Positions 1 to 6,270 of a stretch of 8,065 nucleotides of DNA are shown here, one piece after another. The stretch's first letter is position 1, and the number at the start of each line of letters is the position of its first letter. The translations under genes and the position numbers were made by a program. The notes beneath the pieces are model-generated. The model was not told the DNA's origin and ran no database searches. It worked only from the letters and a program-made list of their open reading frames with translations. Location: the NCBI GenBank assembly GCA_030654555.1, contig JAURXG010000022.1, positions 1 to 8,065 on the forward strand, given 5' to 3'. This DNA is from Aquabacterium sp. Lineage in GTDB: Bacteria; Pseudomonadota; Gammaproteobacteria; Burkholderiales; Burkholderiaceae_C.

Positions 1-272
1 GCGGTGTCGTAGAGGTAGTTGCCGCAGATGCCATGCACCGAGGGCGGCACGCCGGTGACGATGCTCAGGTTGTTGGGGTTGGTGAAGCTGGGCACCACGC
101 AGTCGGCCACCAGCGCGGTGCCCTTGCTCGCATCCGTCAACGTGCGCGCCATCCAGGGCATCACCCCGGCGGCCACGCCCTGGGCGATGTACTCGGGCTC
201 GCAGCCGTCGACGCACACCACCACGGTGGGCGCCTTGGGCAGTTGGTAGCGGCGTCCGTTGACGTCAAGCAT
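1..272 (-). CDS. phnA: Phosphonoacetate hydrolase PhnA, N-terminal part (cut by window edge)
   Basis: The visible 90 residues read as the N-terminus of phosphonoacetate hydrolase, a two-zinc enzyme of the alkaline phosphatase superfamily that splits phosphonoacetate into acetate and phosphate in the cytoplasm. Visible marks are a hydrophobic strand ending in VCVDGC (residues 19-24), whose Asp22 fits the first metal ligand, and PSFTNPNN (61-68), whose Thr64 fits the catalytic threonine. These are followed by the TGVPPSVHGICGNY segment (73-86) typical of the family. The ATG at 272-270 is preceded by a GAGAAAGG-like ribosome site at 286-279, and it overlaps the 3' end of phnR by 8 nt (ATGCTTGA), so translation is probably coupled. 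The gene continues past position 1, so the C-terminal metal ligands cannot be checked. Its presence implies the aminotransferase-dehydrogenase-hydrolase (PhnW-PhnY-PhnA) route. The alternative is another alkaline-phosphatase-type phosphohydrolase, but the motif match makes that unlikely. Confidence 0.9.
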   Translation of the reverse strand, partial: MLDVNGRRYQLPKAPTVVVCVDGCEPEYIAQGVAAGVMPWMARTLTDASKGTALVADCVVPSFTNPNNLSIVTGVPPSVHGICGNYLYDT

Positions 273-1119
273 GTCGGGCCTTTCTCGGGGCGGGGAGGTG
301 GGCAGCGAGGGTCGCCGCCGTGGCGCCGACAGGCCGGGCCTGCAACGCGTGGTTCTTCAGGGTGCGCTCCTTGCTCTCCAGCACATGGGCGCGCAGGGCA
401 CGGCCGGCGGCGTCGGCGTCGCCGGCGGTGATGGCCTTGAGGATGGCGCGGTGCTCCTGCACCGAGACCGGGACCTGCTTGCCATCGGCCAGGTTGACGC
501 GGCGGAACAGCGACAGCTCCTTCACCAGCCGCCGGTACAGCTCGATCAGCTTGCGGTTGCCGACGAACTCGACCAGCCGGTCGTGGAAGGCCAGGTTCAT
601 CAGGTGGTAGGGGTCGCTGGCACTGGTGTTGTGCCCATCTTTGACCAGCCGCTCCATCTGCTCGACCAGGGTGCGCAGTTCACGCGCCTGCTCCGCGGTG
701 ATGCGCTCGGCCAGCTGGCGGCCGGCTGATTCATCCAGCATGGCGCGCAGGTCGTAGATCTCCATCGCCTCGTCCAGCGGGATGCTGCGCACGAACACGC
801 CGCGGTTCTTCTCGAGCCGCACCAGCCCCGCTTCTTCGAGGATGCGGAAGGCCTCGCGGATCGGCCCGCGCGAGACGCCCAACCGATCGGCCAGCATCGC
901 CTCGGTGAGCTTGGCACCGGGCGCCAGTTCACCATCGAGGATCAATCGTTCGATCTCGGCATGCACCACCGAGGTGAGCGAGTTGGCCTGCAGCAGCGCG
1001 ATGGTGGCCTGCGAGGCGGCCGCGCCCACCGGTGCCGCGCTCGCCGCCGAAGGGGCTGGCACGGCTTTCGCATTGGCCTTGGGGACGGCCAACGATGCCG
1101 CAGGAGCCAGGGTTTTCAT
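265..1119 (-). CDS. phnR: GntR/FCD-family regulator of phosphonate use (PhnR type)
   Basis: This 284-residue protein is a transcription factor of the FadR/FCD branch of the GntR family. A winged helix-turn-helix lies at about residues 45-111, with the recognition region around LADRLGVSRGPIREAF (76-91) and the wing ending in KNRGVFV. An all-helical FCD ligand-binding domain follows at about 118-255. His179 (in AFHD), His223 (EHR) and His245 (RAHV) match the usual metal/effector histidines, and Asn175 sits where many relatives have Asp. The first 42 residues are a low-complexity Ala/Pro-rich extension with no clear domain, so the true start could be further in, for example GTG codon 20 or 31. 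ATG 1119 has no clear ribosome site. GntR regulators of this type are known beside AEP operons in Burkholderia and Polaromonas relatives, which supports the name. It diverges from phnS and leads the phnA transcript. The effector is probably AEP or a breakdown product, which is inferred. Confidence 0.87.
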   Translation of the reverse strand: MKTLAPAASLAVPKANAKAVPAPSAASAAPVGAAASQATIALLQANSLTSVVHAEIERLILDGELAPGAKLTEAMLADRLGVSRGPIREAFRILEEAGLVRLEKNRGVFVRSIPLDEAMEIYDLRAMLDESAGRQLAERITAEQARELRTLVEQMERLVKDGHNTSASDPYHLMNLAFHDRLVEFVGNRKLIELYRRLVKELSLFRRVNLADGKQVPVSVQEHRAILKAITAGDADAAGRALRAHVLESKERTLKNHALQARPVGATAATLAAHLPAPRKARHA

Positions 1120-1125
1120 GCAGGC

Positions 1126-1154
1126 ATTGGACGCGCCGGAATGCAGATTGTCAA
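1126..1154 (-). promoter_or_regulatory. Predicted leftward promoter of phnR-phnA
   Basis: On the minus strand TTGACA (1154-1149) matches the sigma-70 -35 consensus in all six bases. It is followed after 17 nt by TCCAAT (1131-1126), which matches the -10 consensus in four of six. Transcription would begin near 1117-1120, almost on the annotated phnR ATG at 1119. That leaves a leaderless message or points to a later phnR start codon. Confidence 0.5.
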
Positions 1155-1160
1155 CAATCT
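1145..1160. promoter_or_regulatory. Perfect inverted repeat, candidate PhnR operator
   Basis: AGATTGT and ACAATCT form perfect 7-bp arms around a 2-nt centre (CA). The inner core TTGT-N2-ACAA resembles operators bound by FCD-type GntR regulators, which favour GT...AC palindromes. The site overlaps the leftward -35 box (1154-1149), so binding would be expected to block phnR-phnA transcription. It lies 11 nt upstream of the rightward -35 box. There is no following T-run, so it is not a terminator. Assignment to PhnR is inferred from position and motif type. Confidence 0.65.
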
Positions 1161-1171
1161 ACCAAAAACCG

Positions 1172-1201
1172 TTGACAGGCCAGCAAGACCCGGGACAAGA
1201 T
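1172..1201 (+). promoter_or_regulatory. Predicted rightward promoter of the phnS operon
   Basis: TTGACA (1172-1177) is a perfect -35 hexamer. CAAGAT (1196-1201), 18 nt further on, matches only three of six -10 positions, including the second A and final T. The promoter would be weak or activator-dependent. It would give a leader of about 100 nt before the phnS ATG. The -35 box carries the same GTTGAC core as the inverted repeat, with the two centres 21 bp apart. Confidence 0.4.
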
Positions 1202-1219
1202 GAATCGGCGCGGGCGCCT

Positions 1220-1237
1220 TGGTCATCGTGTTGTCAC
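1220..1237 (+). promoter_or_regulatory. Weak Pho-box-like direct repeat
   Basis: TGGTCAT (1220-1226) and TTGTCAC (1231-1237) are two 7-mers separated by 4 nt, the 11-bp spacing of a PhoB box (repeats of CTGTCAT). They match in five and about six positions. The spacer CGTG is not AT-rich as usual, and no convincing -10 box follows at the expected distance. PhoB control of a phosphonate operon would make sense, but the sequence evidence is thin. Confidence 0.2.
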
Positions 1238-1299
1238 GCTTGCCGGCACAAGCTCTGCGGTTTGTCGTTTCGCCCACCGGGTTCCCCCACCACACCCCC

Positions 1300-1304
1300 A
1301 GGAG
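1300..1304 (+). promoter_or_regulatory. Ribosome-binding site of phnS
   Basis: AGGAG lies 8 nt before the phnS ATG. It is the strongest ribosome site in the rightward operon and fixes the phnS start at 1313 rather than at any upstream in-frame codon. Confidence 0.8.
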
Positions 1305-1312
1305 ATTCACGC

Positions 1313-2353
1313 ATGACCCTCGCGCGCCCCCTCGCCCTCGTCGCCACGCTGGCCCTGGCCTTCGCGGCCGGATCGGCCTTCGCGCAGAAGACCCAGCTGC
1401 TGGTCTACACCGCGCTGGAGACCGACCAGCTGAAGGCCTACCAGGACGGCTTCAACAAGGTGCATCCCGACATCGACCTGAAATGGGTGCGCGACAGCAC
1501 CGGCGTGATCACAGCCAAGCTGCTGGCCGAGAAGGCCAATCCGCAGGCCGATGCGGTGATGGGCGTGGCCGCCAGCAGCCTGGCGCTGCTCGACAAGAAC
1601 GGCATGCTCGAGCCCTACAAGCCGCTCAACCTCGACGCCATCATGTCGCAGTACCGTGACAAGAAGAACCCGCCGGCCTGGTTCGGCATGGACGTCTGGG
1701 GCGCCACGATCTGCTTCAACACCGTGGAAGCGGCGAAGAAGGGCATCCCCAAGCCCGAGACCTGGAAAGACCTGCTCAAGCCCGCCTACAAGGGCCAGAT
1801 CGTGATGCCCAACCCGGCCAGCTCGGGCACCGGCTTCTTCGACGTGACGGCCTGGCTCACGCTGTGGGGCGACGACAACGGCAAGGGCGGCGGCTGGACC
1901 TACATGGACGGCCTGCACCAGAACATCGGCCAGTACACGCACTCGGGCAGCAAGCCCTGCAACATGGCTGCGGCCGGCGAGTACGTGGTGGGCATCAGCT
2001 TCGAGTACCGCGCCAACGCCAACAAGGCCAAGGGCGCGCCTATCGACCTGGTGTTCCCCAAGGAAGGCCTGGGCTGGGATCTGGAAGCCTTTGCCATCCA
2101 CAAGGGCACCAAGAAGCTGGACGCCGCCAAGAAGCTGGCCGACTGGGCCAGCAGCAAGGACGCGATGCTGCTGTACGGCAAGAACTTCGCCATCACCGCC
2201 CAGCCCGGCGTGGCCGCACCGCTGGCCAACGTGCCCAAGGACTACGAGGCGCGCCTGGTGAAGATGGACTTCAACGTGGCGGCCGAAAGCCGCGAGCGTG
2301 TGCTGGCCGAGTGGAACAAGCGCTACAGCGCCAAGTCGGAACCCAAGAAGTAA
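1313..2353 (+). CDS. phnS: AEP ABC transporter, periplasmic binding protein
   Basis: This 346-residue extracytoplasmic solute-binding protein captures substrate for the PhnTU transporter. Residues 1-24 are a typical Sec signal peptide: an Arg near the start, a hydrophobic core, and AFA before predicted cleavage at 24/25. The mature part has the fold of the ferric-ion/polyamine-like binding proteins. It starts with LLVYTALE (29-36) and has a NPASSGTG loop (167-174) of the kind that lines the ligand cleft in this group. Relatives of this type are annotated as 2-aminoethylphosphonate-binding proteins in operons with phnW, and this order of genes supports AEP as ligand. The ATG at 1313 was chosen because AGGAG (1300-1304) sits 8 nt upstream and the signal peptide begins here. 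The open frame runs further upstream but through the control region. It is the first gene of the rightward operon. Ligand identity is inferred; a related aminophosphonate or ethanolamine-type compound is possible. Confidence 0.9.
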   Translation: MTLARPLALVATLALAFAAGSAFAQKTQLLVYTALETDQLKAYQDGFNKVHPDIDLKWVRDSTGVITAKLLAEKANPQADAVMGVAASSLALLDKNGMLEPYKPLNLDAIMSQYRDKKNPPAWFGMDVWGATICFNTVEAAKKGIPKPETWKDLLKPAYKGQIVMPNPASSGTGFFDVTAWLTLWGDDNGKGGGWTYMDGLHQNIGQYTHSGSKPCNMAAAGEYVVGISFEYRANANKAKGAPIDLVFPKEGLGWDLEAFAIHKGTKKLDAAKKLADWASSKDAMLLYGKNFAITAQPGVAAPLANVPKDYEARLVKMDFNVAAESRERVLAEWNKRYSAKSEPKK

Positions 2354-2370
2354 GCCGGCCGCCATTCACC

Positions 2371-3435
2371 ATGGACTTGCCCTACCTTCAACTCGAGGGC
2401 ATCACCAAGCAGTTCGGCCACTTCGCTGCGCTGAAGGGCATCGACCTCCAGATCCCCAAGGGCGAGTTCATCTGCTTCCTGGGGCCGTCGGGCTGCGGCA
2501 AGACCACGCTGCTGCGCATCATCGCCGGGCTGGAGGGCCAGACCACCGGCCGCATCCGCCAAGGCGGGCGCGACATCTCCACGCTGCCGCCGGCGCAGCG
2601 CGACTACGGCATCGTCTTCCAGTCGTACGCGCTGTTCCCCAACCTCGACGTGGCCGACAACGTGGCCTACGGGCTGGTGAACCGCCGCACGCCTCGGGCG
2701 CAGATCCGCGCGCGGGTCGCCGAACTGGTGGCGCTGGTCGGCCTGCCCGGCAGCGAAGGCAAGTACCCGGCGCAGCTGTCGGGCGGCCAGCAGCAGCGCA
2801 TCGCGCTGGCGCGTGCGCTGGCCACGGCGCCCGGGCTGCTGCTGCTCGACGAGCCGCTGTCGGCGCTGGACGCCATCGTGCGGGTGCAGTTGCGCCAGGA
2901 GATCAAGCGCCTGCAGCGCCAGCTGGGCGTGACGACCATCATGGTGACGCACGACCAGGAAGAGGCGCTGTCGGTGGCCGACCGCATCGTCGTGATGAAC
3001 CACGGCGTGATCGAGCAGGTGGGCACGCCGCTGCAGGTGTACCGCGAGCCGGCGTCGGCCTTCGTGGCCGACTTCGTCGGCCGCATCAACGCCCTGCCCG
3101 CACGCTTGACCGACGGTGGTGGGCTGCAGATCGGCGACACCCGCTTTGCCGGGGCGCACGCCGGCGAGGTCGGGCGCGAGGTCACCGTCTACCTGCGGCC
3201 CGAGGACGTGCTGGCCCGGCCCATCGCACCGGGCGAGGCCCATGTGTTCGAGGCCGGCATCACGCAGATCGAGTTCCTGGGTGCCTACTGCCTGGTGACG
3301 GTGACCGCCGCCGCCTTGGGGCCGCAGCCGCTGCAGGTGGTGCTGTCGCTGAACTTCCTGTCCGAACAGGCGCTGGCCGTGGGCTCGCGCCTGCCGCTAA
3401 AGCTGCTGCCCGAACGGCTGAGGATCTTCGGATGA
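2371..3435 (+). CDS. phnT: AEP ABC transporter, ATP-binding protein
   Basis: This 354-residue cytoplasmic ATPase powers uptake through PhnU. All motifs of an intact ABC ATPase are present: Walker A GPSGCGKT (38-45), Q-loop Gln84 (FQSYALFP), signature LSGGQQQR (136-143), Walker B LLLLDE (156-161) and switch His194 (VTHDQEE). Residues from about 240 to 354 form a TOBE-type regulatory domain, as in PotA/FbpC/MalK-like importers. Length is normal for that group. The start at ATG 2371 is 17 nt after the phnS stop. No clear ribosome site precedes it, so translation may depend on ribosomes finishing phnS. No other start codon in frame lies between the phnS stop and 2371. The 3' end overlaps phnU by 4 nt (ATGA). 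Sequence alone would also allow an iron or polyamine importer; the AEP assignment comes from its neighbours. Confidence 0.9.
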   Translation: MDLPYLQLEGITKQFGHFAALKGIDLQIPKGEFICFLGPSGCGKTTLLRIIAGLEGQTTGRIRQGGRDISTLPPAQRDYGIVFQSYALFPNLDVADNVAYGLVNRRTPRAQIRARVAELVALVGLPGSEGKYPAQLSGGQQQRIALARALATAPGLLLLDEPLSALDAIVRVQLRQEIKRLQRQLGVTTIMVTHDQEEALSVADRIVVMNHGVIEQVGTPLQVYREPASAFVADFVGRINALPARLTDGGGLQIGDTRFAGAHAGEVGREVTVYLRPEDVLARPIAPGEAHVFEAGITQIEFLGAYCLVTVTAAALGPQPLQVVLSLNFLSEQALAVGSRLPLKLLPERLRIFG

Positions 3436-5135
3436 CGGCCGTGGCCAATCCCGCCCCGGCCCTGCGCCTGCAGACCGACCCCAGCCTGCGCGTGGCCCAT
3501 GCCGGCCTGGCGGGGGTGCTGGTGCTGCTGCTGGCCTTCCTGGCCGCGCCGCTGGGCGCGATCCTGGTGCAGGCGGTGCAGGACGCCTCGGGCCGCTTCG
3601 TCGGCGTGGCCAACTTCATCGCCTATGCGCGCACGCCTGCGCTGCTCGATTCACTGGGCAACAGCCTGTGGGTGTCGGCACTGGTCACGCTGATCACGGT
3701 GCCGCTGGCCTTTGCCTTCGCCTATGCGCTGCGCCGCAGCCGCATGCCTTGGAAGCCGCTGTTTCGGGGCATCACGCTGCTGCCGCTGCTGGCGCCGTCG
3801 TTGCTGTCGGCGATCTCGCTGATCTACTGGTTCGGCAACCAGGGTCTGCTCAAGGCGGCGATGCAGCGCCTGGGCATCGACCAGATCTACGGCGCGCCGG
3901 GCATCGTGGTGGCCGAGTGCTTTGCGGTGTTTCCGCATGCGCTGATGATCCTGATCACCGCGCTGGGCGCGGCCGATGGCCGGCTCTACGAAGCGGCCGA
4001 TGCGATGGGCACGCGGCCGTGGCGGCGCTTCTTCACCATCACGTTGCCCGGCGCCAAGTACGGGCTGATCTCGGCGGCGCTGGTGGCCTCCACGCTGGTG
4101 ATCACCGACTTCGGCATCCCCAAGGTGATCGGCGGCAACTTCAACGTGCTGGCCACCGACGTGTTCAAGCTGGTGATCGGGCAGCAGGACTTCCAGCGCG
4201 GCGCGGTGGTGGCGCTGCTGCTGCTGGCACCGGCGGTGCTGACCTTCACGGTCGACCGTTTCGTCGCCGCACGTCAGACCGCCCTGCTCACCGCCCGCGC
4301 CGTGCCCTACCGCCCCCGGGCCAAGCCCTGGCGCGACGGCCTGGCCACCGCCTACTGCCTGGTGATCGCCGCGCTGGTGCTGGCGATGATGGGCATGGCC
4401 CTCTTCGCGTCGTTCGCCAGCTTCTGGCCCTACAACCTGGCGCCCACGCTGAACCACTACACGATGGGCCTGGTCGATGCCGAGGTGGGCACCGCTTTCG
4501 TCAACAGCCTGACGATGGCAGCGGGCACGGCCGTGTTCGGCACCGCGCTGGTGTTTGCCGGCGCCTACCTGCTGGAGAAGACCACCGGGGCCGGCCCGCT
4601 GCGCAGCGCGGTGCGCCTGCTGGCCATGCTGCCGATGGCCGTGCCCGGGCTGGTGCTGGGCCTGGGCTACATCTTCTTCTTCAACGCGCCGGGCAATCCG
4701 CTGGGCGGGCTGTACCACACGATGACGCTGCTGACGGTGTGCACCATCGCCCACTTCTACACCACCGGCCACCTCACCGCGGTGACGGCGCTGAAGGCGC
4801 TGGACGCCGAGTTCGAGGCCGTCTCGGCCTCGCTGAAGGTGCCGTTCTGGGTCACCTTGCGCCGCGTGACGCTGCCGATCTGCACCCCGGCGATGATCGA
4901 CATCGCGCGCTACTTCTTCATCAACGCGATGACCACCATCTCGGCGGTGGTGTTCCTGTATTCGCCCGAGACCAAGGTGGCGGCGATCGCCATCCTCAAC
5001 CTCGACGAAGCCGGCGAGATGGGCGCGGCGGCCGCCTGTGCGGTGATGATCACCGCGGCGTCCAGCCTGGCGATGCTGGTGTTCACCGCGCTGGCCTGGC
5101 TGGTGGACAGAAAGACCCAAGCCTGGAAGGCTTGA
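3432..5135 (+). CDS. phnU: AEP ABC transporter, fused double permease
   Basis: This 567-residue inner-membrane protein holds two copies of the binding-protein-dependent permease domain in one chain, as in FbpB-like importers, so one polypeptide can supply the whole channel. About twelve hydrophobic segments are visible, near residues 25-47, 77-100, 113-134, 157-180, 211-228, 257-274, 304-330, 355-381, 394-417, 430-450, 480-505 and 537-560. Each half has an EAA coupling loop that contacts the ATPase: EAADAMG at 187-193 and EAVSASL at 462-468. The second copy lacks the usual conserved Gly at the end of EAA---G. The start at ATG 3432 overlaps the phnT stop, with GAGGA (3420-3424) 7 nt upstream. 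Relatives in phnW-linked operons are annotated as AEP permeases. Specificity is inferred from context; the transport role is certain. Confidence 0.9.
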   Translation: MTAVANPAPALRLQTDPSLRVAHAGLAGVLVLLLAFLAAPLGAILVQAVQDASGRFVGVANFIAYARTPALLDSLGNSLWVSALVTLITVPLAFAFAYALRRSRMPWKPLFRGITLLPLLAPSLLSAISLIYWFGNQGLLKAAMQRLGIDQIYGAPGIVVAECFAVFPHALMILITALGAADGRLYEAADAMGTRPWRRFFTITLPGAKYGLISAALVASTLVITDFGIPKVIGGNFNVLATDVFKLVIGQQDFQRGAVVALLLLAPAVLTFTVDRFVAARQTALLTARAVPYRPRAKPWRDGLATAYCLVIAALVLAMMGMALFASFASFWPYNLAPTLNHYTMGLVDAEVGTAFVNSLTMAAGTAVFGTALVFAGAYLLEKTTGAGPLRSAVRLLAMLPMAVPGLVLGLGYIFFFNAPGNPLGGLYHTMTLLTVCTIAHFYTTGHLTAVTALKALDAEFEAVSASLKVPFWVTLRRVTLPICTPAMIDIARYFFINAMTTISAVVFLYSPETKVAAIAILNLDEAGEMGAAAACAVMITAASSLAMLVFTALAWLVDRKTQAWKA

Positions 5136-5151
5136 TGACCACGGAGACTCC

Positions 5152-6264
5152 ATGGACCGCGACCGCATCCTGCTCACCCCGGGCCCGCTGACCACCACGC
5201 TGCGCACCAAGCTGGCGATGCTGCACGACTGGGGCTCGTGGGACACCGACTTCAACGGCGTGACGGCCGGCGTGCGGCGCCGCCTGCTCGACATCGTGCA
5301 CGGCCACGACAGCCACGTGGTCGTGCCCCTGCAAGGCAGCGGCACCTTCAGCGTGGAGGCGGCGGTGGCCACGCTGGTGCCGCGCGACGGCCATGTGCTG
5401 GTGCTCGACAACGGCGCCTACTGCAAGCGCGCCGGCAAGCTGACGCAGATGATGGGCCGGCGCGTCAGCGTGGTGGGTTTCGACGAGGACGCATCGGTCT
5501 CGCCGCAGGTGCTGGACGAACAACTGCGCGCCGATGCCAGCATCAGCCACGTGGTGCTGATCCACTGCGAGACCGGTGCCGGTGTCGAGAACCCGCTGGC
5601 CGGCGTGGCGGCGGTGTGCCAGCAGCACGGCAAGGGCCTGATCGTCGACGCGATGAGCAGCTTTGCCGCACTGCCGATCGACGCGCGCGAAGTGCGCTTC
5701 GACGCGCTGATCGCTGCCAGCGGCAAGTGCCTGGAAGGCGTGCCGGGCATGGGCTTCGTCTTCATCCGCCAGGCCGTGCTCGACGGCTGCGCCGGCAACA
5801 GCCAGAGCCTGGCGATGGACCTGCACGACCAGTACAGCTACATGGAAAAGACGGGGCAATGGCGCTTCACGCCGCCCACCCACGTGGTGGTGGCGCTGGC
5901 CGAGGCGATCAGCCAGTTCGAGGAAGAAGGCGGACAGCCCGCCCGGCTGGCGCGTTATGCCGACAACTGCCGCACGCTGATCGACGGCATGCGCAGGCTG
6001 GGGCTGCGCCCCTTCCTGAAGCCCGAGCACCAGGCGCCGATCATCGTCACCTTCCACGCGCCCGACCACCCGGCCTACGATTTCAAGCGCTTCTATGCTG
6101 CGGCCAAGACGCGCGGCTTCATGCTCTACCCCGGCAAGCTGACCACGGTGGAGACCTTCCGCGTGGGCTGCATCGGCGCCATCGGCCGCCAGGAGATGCA
6201 GCAGGCCGTCAACGCGGTGGGCGAGGTGCTGCGCGAGATGGGCATCGCCACGGCGCCGGCCTGA
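5152..6264 (+). CDS. phnW: 2-aminoethylphosphonate aminotransferase
   Basis: This 370-residue cytoplasmic enzyme is a class V, PLP-dependent aminotransferase that moves the amino group of AEP to pyruvate, giving phosphonoacetaldehyde and alanine. The family start LLTPGPLTTT (7-16) is clear. PLP contacts are present: QGSGTFSVEAA (61-71), the HCET motif (138-141), Asp166 in DAMSS, and the Schiff-base Lys192 in SGKCLEGVPG. Arg337 in FRVGCIG fits the substrate phosphonate/carboxylate-binding arginine. Length is standard. After HCET the sequence is GAG rather than the TTG I recall from Salmonella PhnW, so it may belong to a sister branch. The ATG has GGAG (5143-5146) 5 nt upstream, and the gene begins 16 nt after phnU. 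Position after the transporter and opposite phnA supports a catabolic role. A related aminotransferase acting on another aminophosphonate is possible but less likely. Confidence 0.92.
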   Translation: MDRDRILLTPGPLTTTLRTKLAMLHDWGSWDTDFNGVTAGVRRRLLDIVHGHDSHVVVPLQGSGTFSVEAAVATLVPRDGHVLVLDNGAYCKRAGKLTQMMGRRVSVVGFDEDASVSPQVLDEQLRADASISHVVLIHCETGAGVENPLAGVAAVCQQHGKGLIVDAMSSFAALPIDAREVRFDALIAASGKCLEGVPGMGFVFIRQAVLDGCAGNSQSLAMDLHDQYSYMEKTGQWRFTPPTHVVVALAEAISQFEEEGGQPARLARYADNCRTLIDGMRRLGLRPFLKPEHQAPIIVTFHAPDHPAYDFKRFYAAAKTRGFMLYPGKLTTVETFRVGCIGAIGRQEMQQAVNAVGEVLREMGIATAPA

Positions 6265-6270
6265 GCGACC

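Larger units (their letters stand above)
1120..1312. promoter_or_regulatory. Divergent control region between phnR and phnS
   Basis: This is the only gap of note in the window (193 bp) and is clearly more AT-rich in its left third than the genes around it. It must carry promoters for both the leftward phnR-phnA unit and the rightward phnSTUW-eutBC unit. It contains an inverted repeat, two TTGACA boxes facing opposite ways, a weak Pho-box-like pair and the phnS ribosome site, listed separately. No small gene or terminator was seen in it. Confidence 0.8.

Noticed and set aside
1145..1160. Inverted repeat as a transcription terminator hairpin
   Set aside because: The arms are AT-rich, the loop would be only 2 nt and no T-run follows. 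It sits between divergent genes, where an operator makes more sense.
782..1312. Upstream in-frame extension of phnS
   Set aside because: It would run through phnR coding sequence and the control region. The signal peptide and the AGGAG ribosome site fix the start at 1313.
2298..3431. Upstream in-frame extension of phnU
   Set aside because: It is out-of-frame reading of phnT. The ATGA overlap and ribosome site place the phnU start at 3432.
1866..3435. Assigning PhnS/PhnT as an iron(III) or polyamine importer on fold similarity
   Set aside because: The families are close, but the divergent PhnR, the adjacent phnW and the opposite phnA favour an aminophosphonate transporter.
5136..5151. Possible operon break between phnU and phnW
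   Set aside because: The gap is only 16 nt, contains the phnW ribosome site, and shows no hairpin or promoter-like boxes.
3651..5411. 586-codon open frame on the minus strand opposite phnU and phnW
   Set aside because: It lies antisense to two well-matched genes. Its translation is rich in His, Arg, Gln and Gly with no recognisable domain, which is the usual by-product of GC-rich third positions on the other strand.
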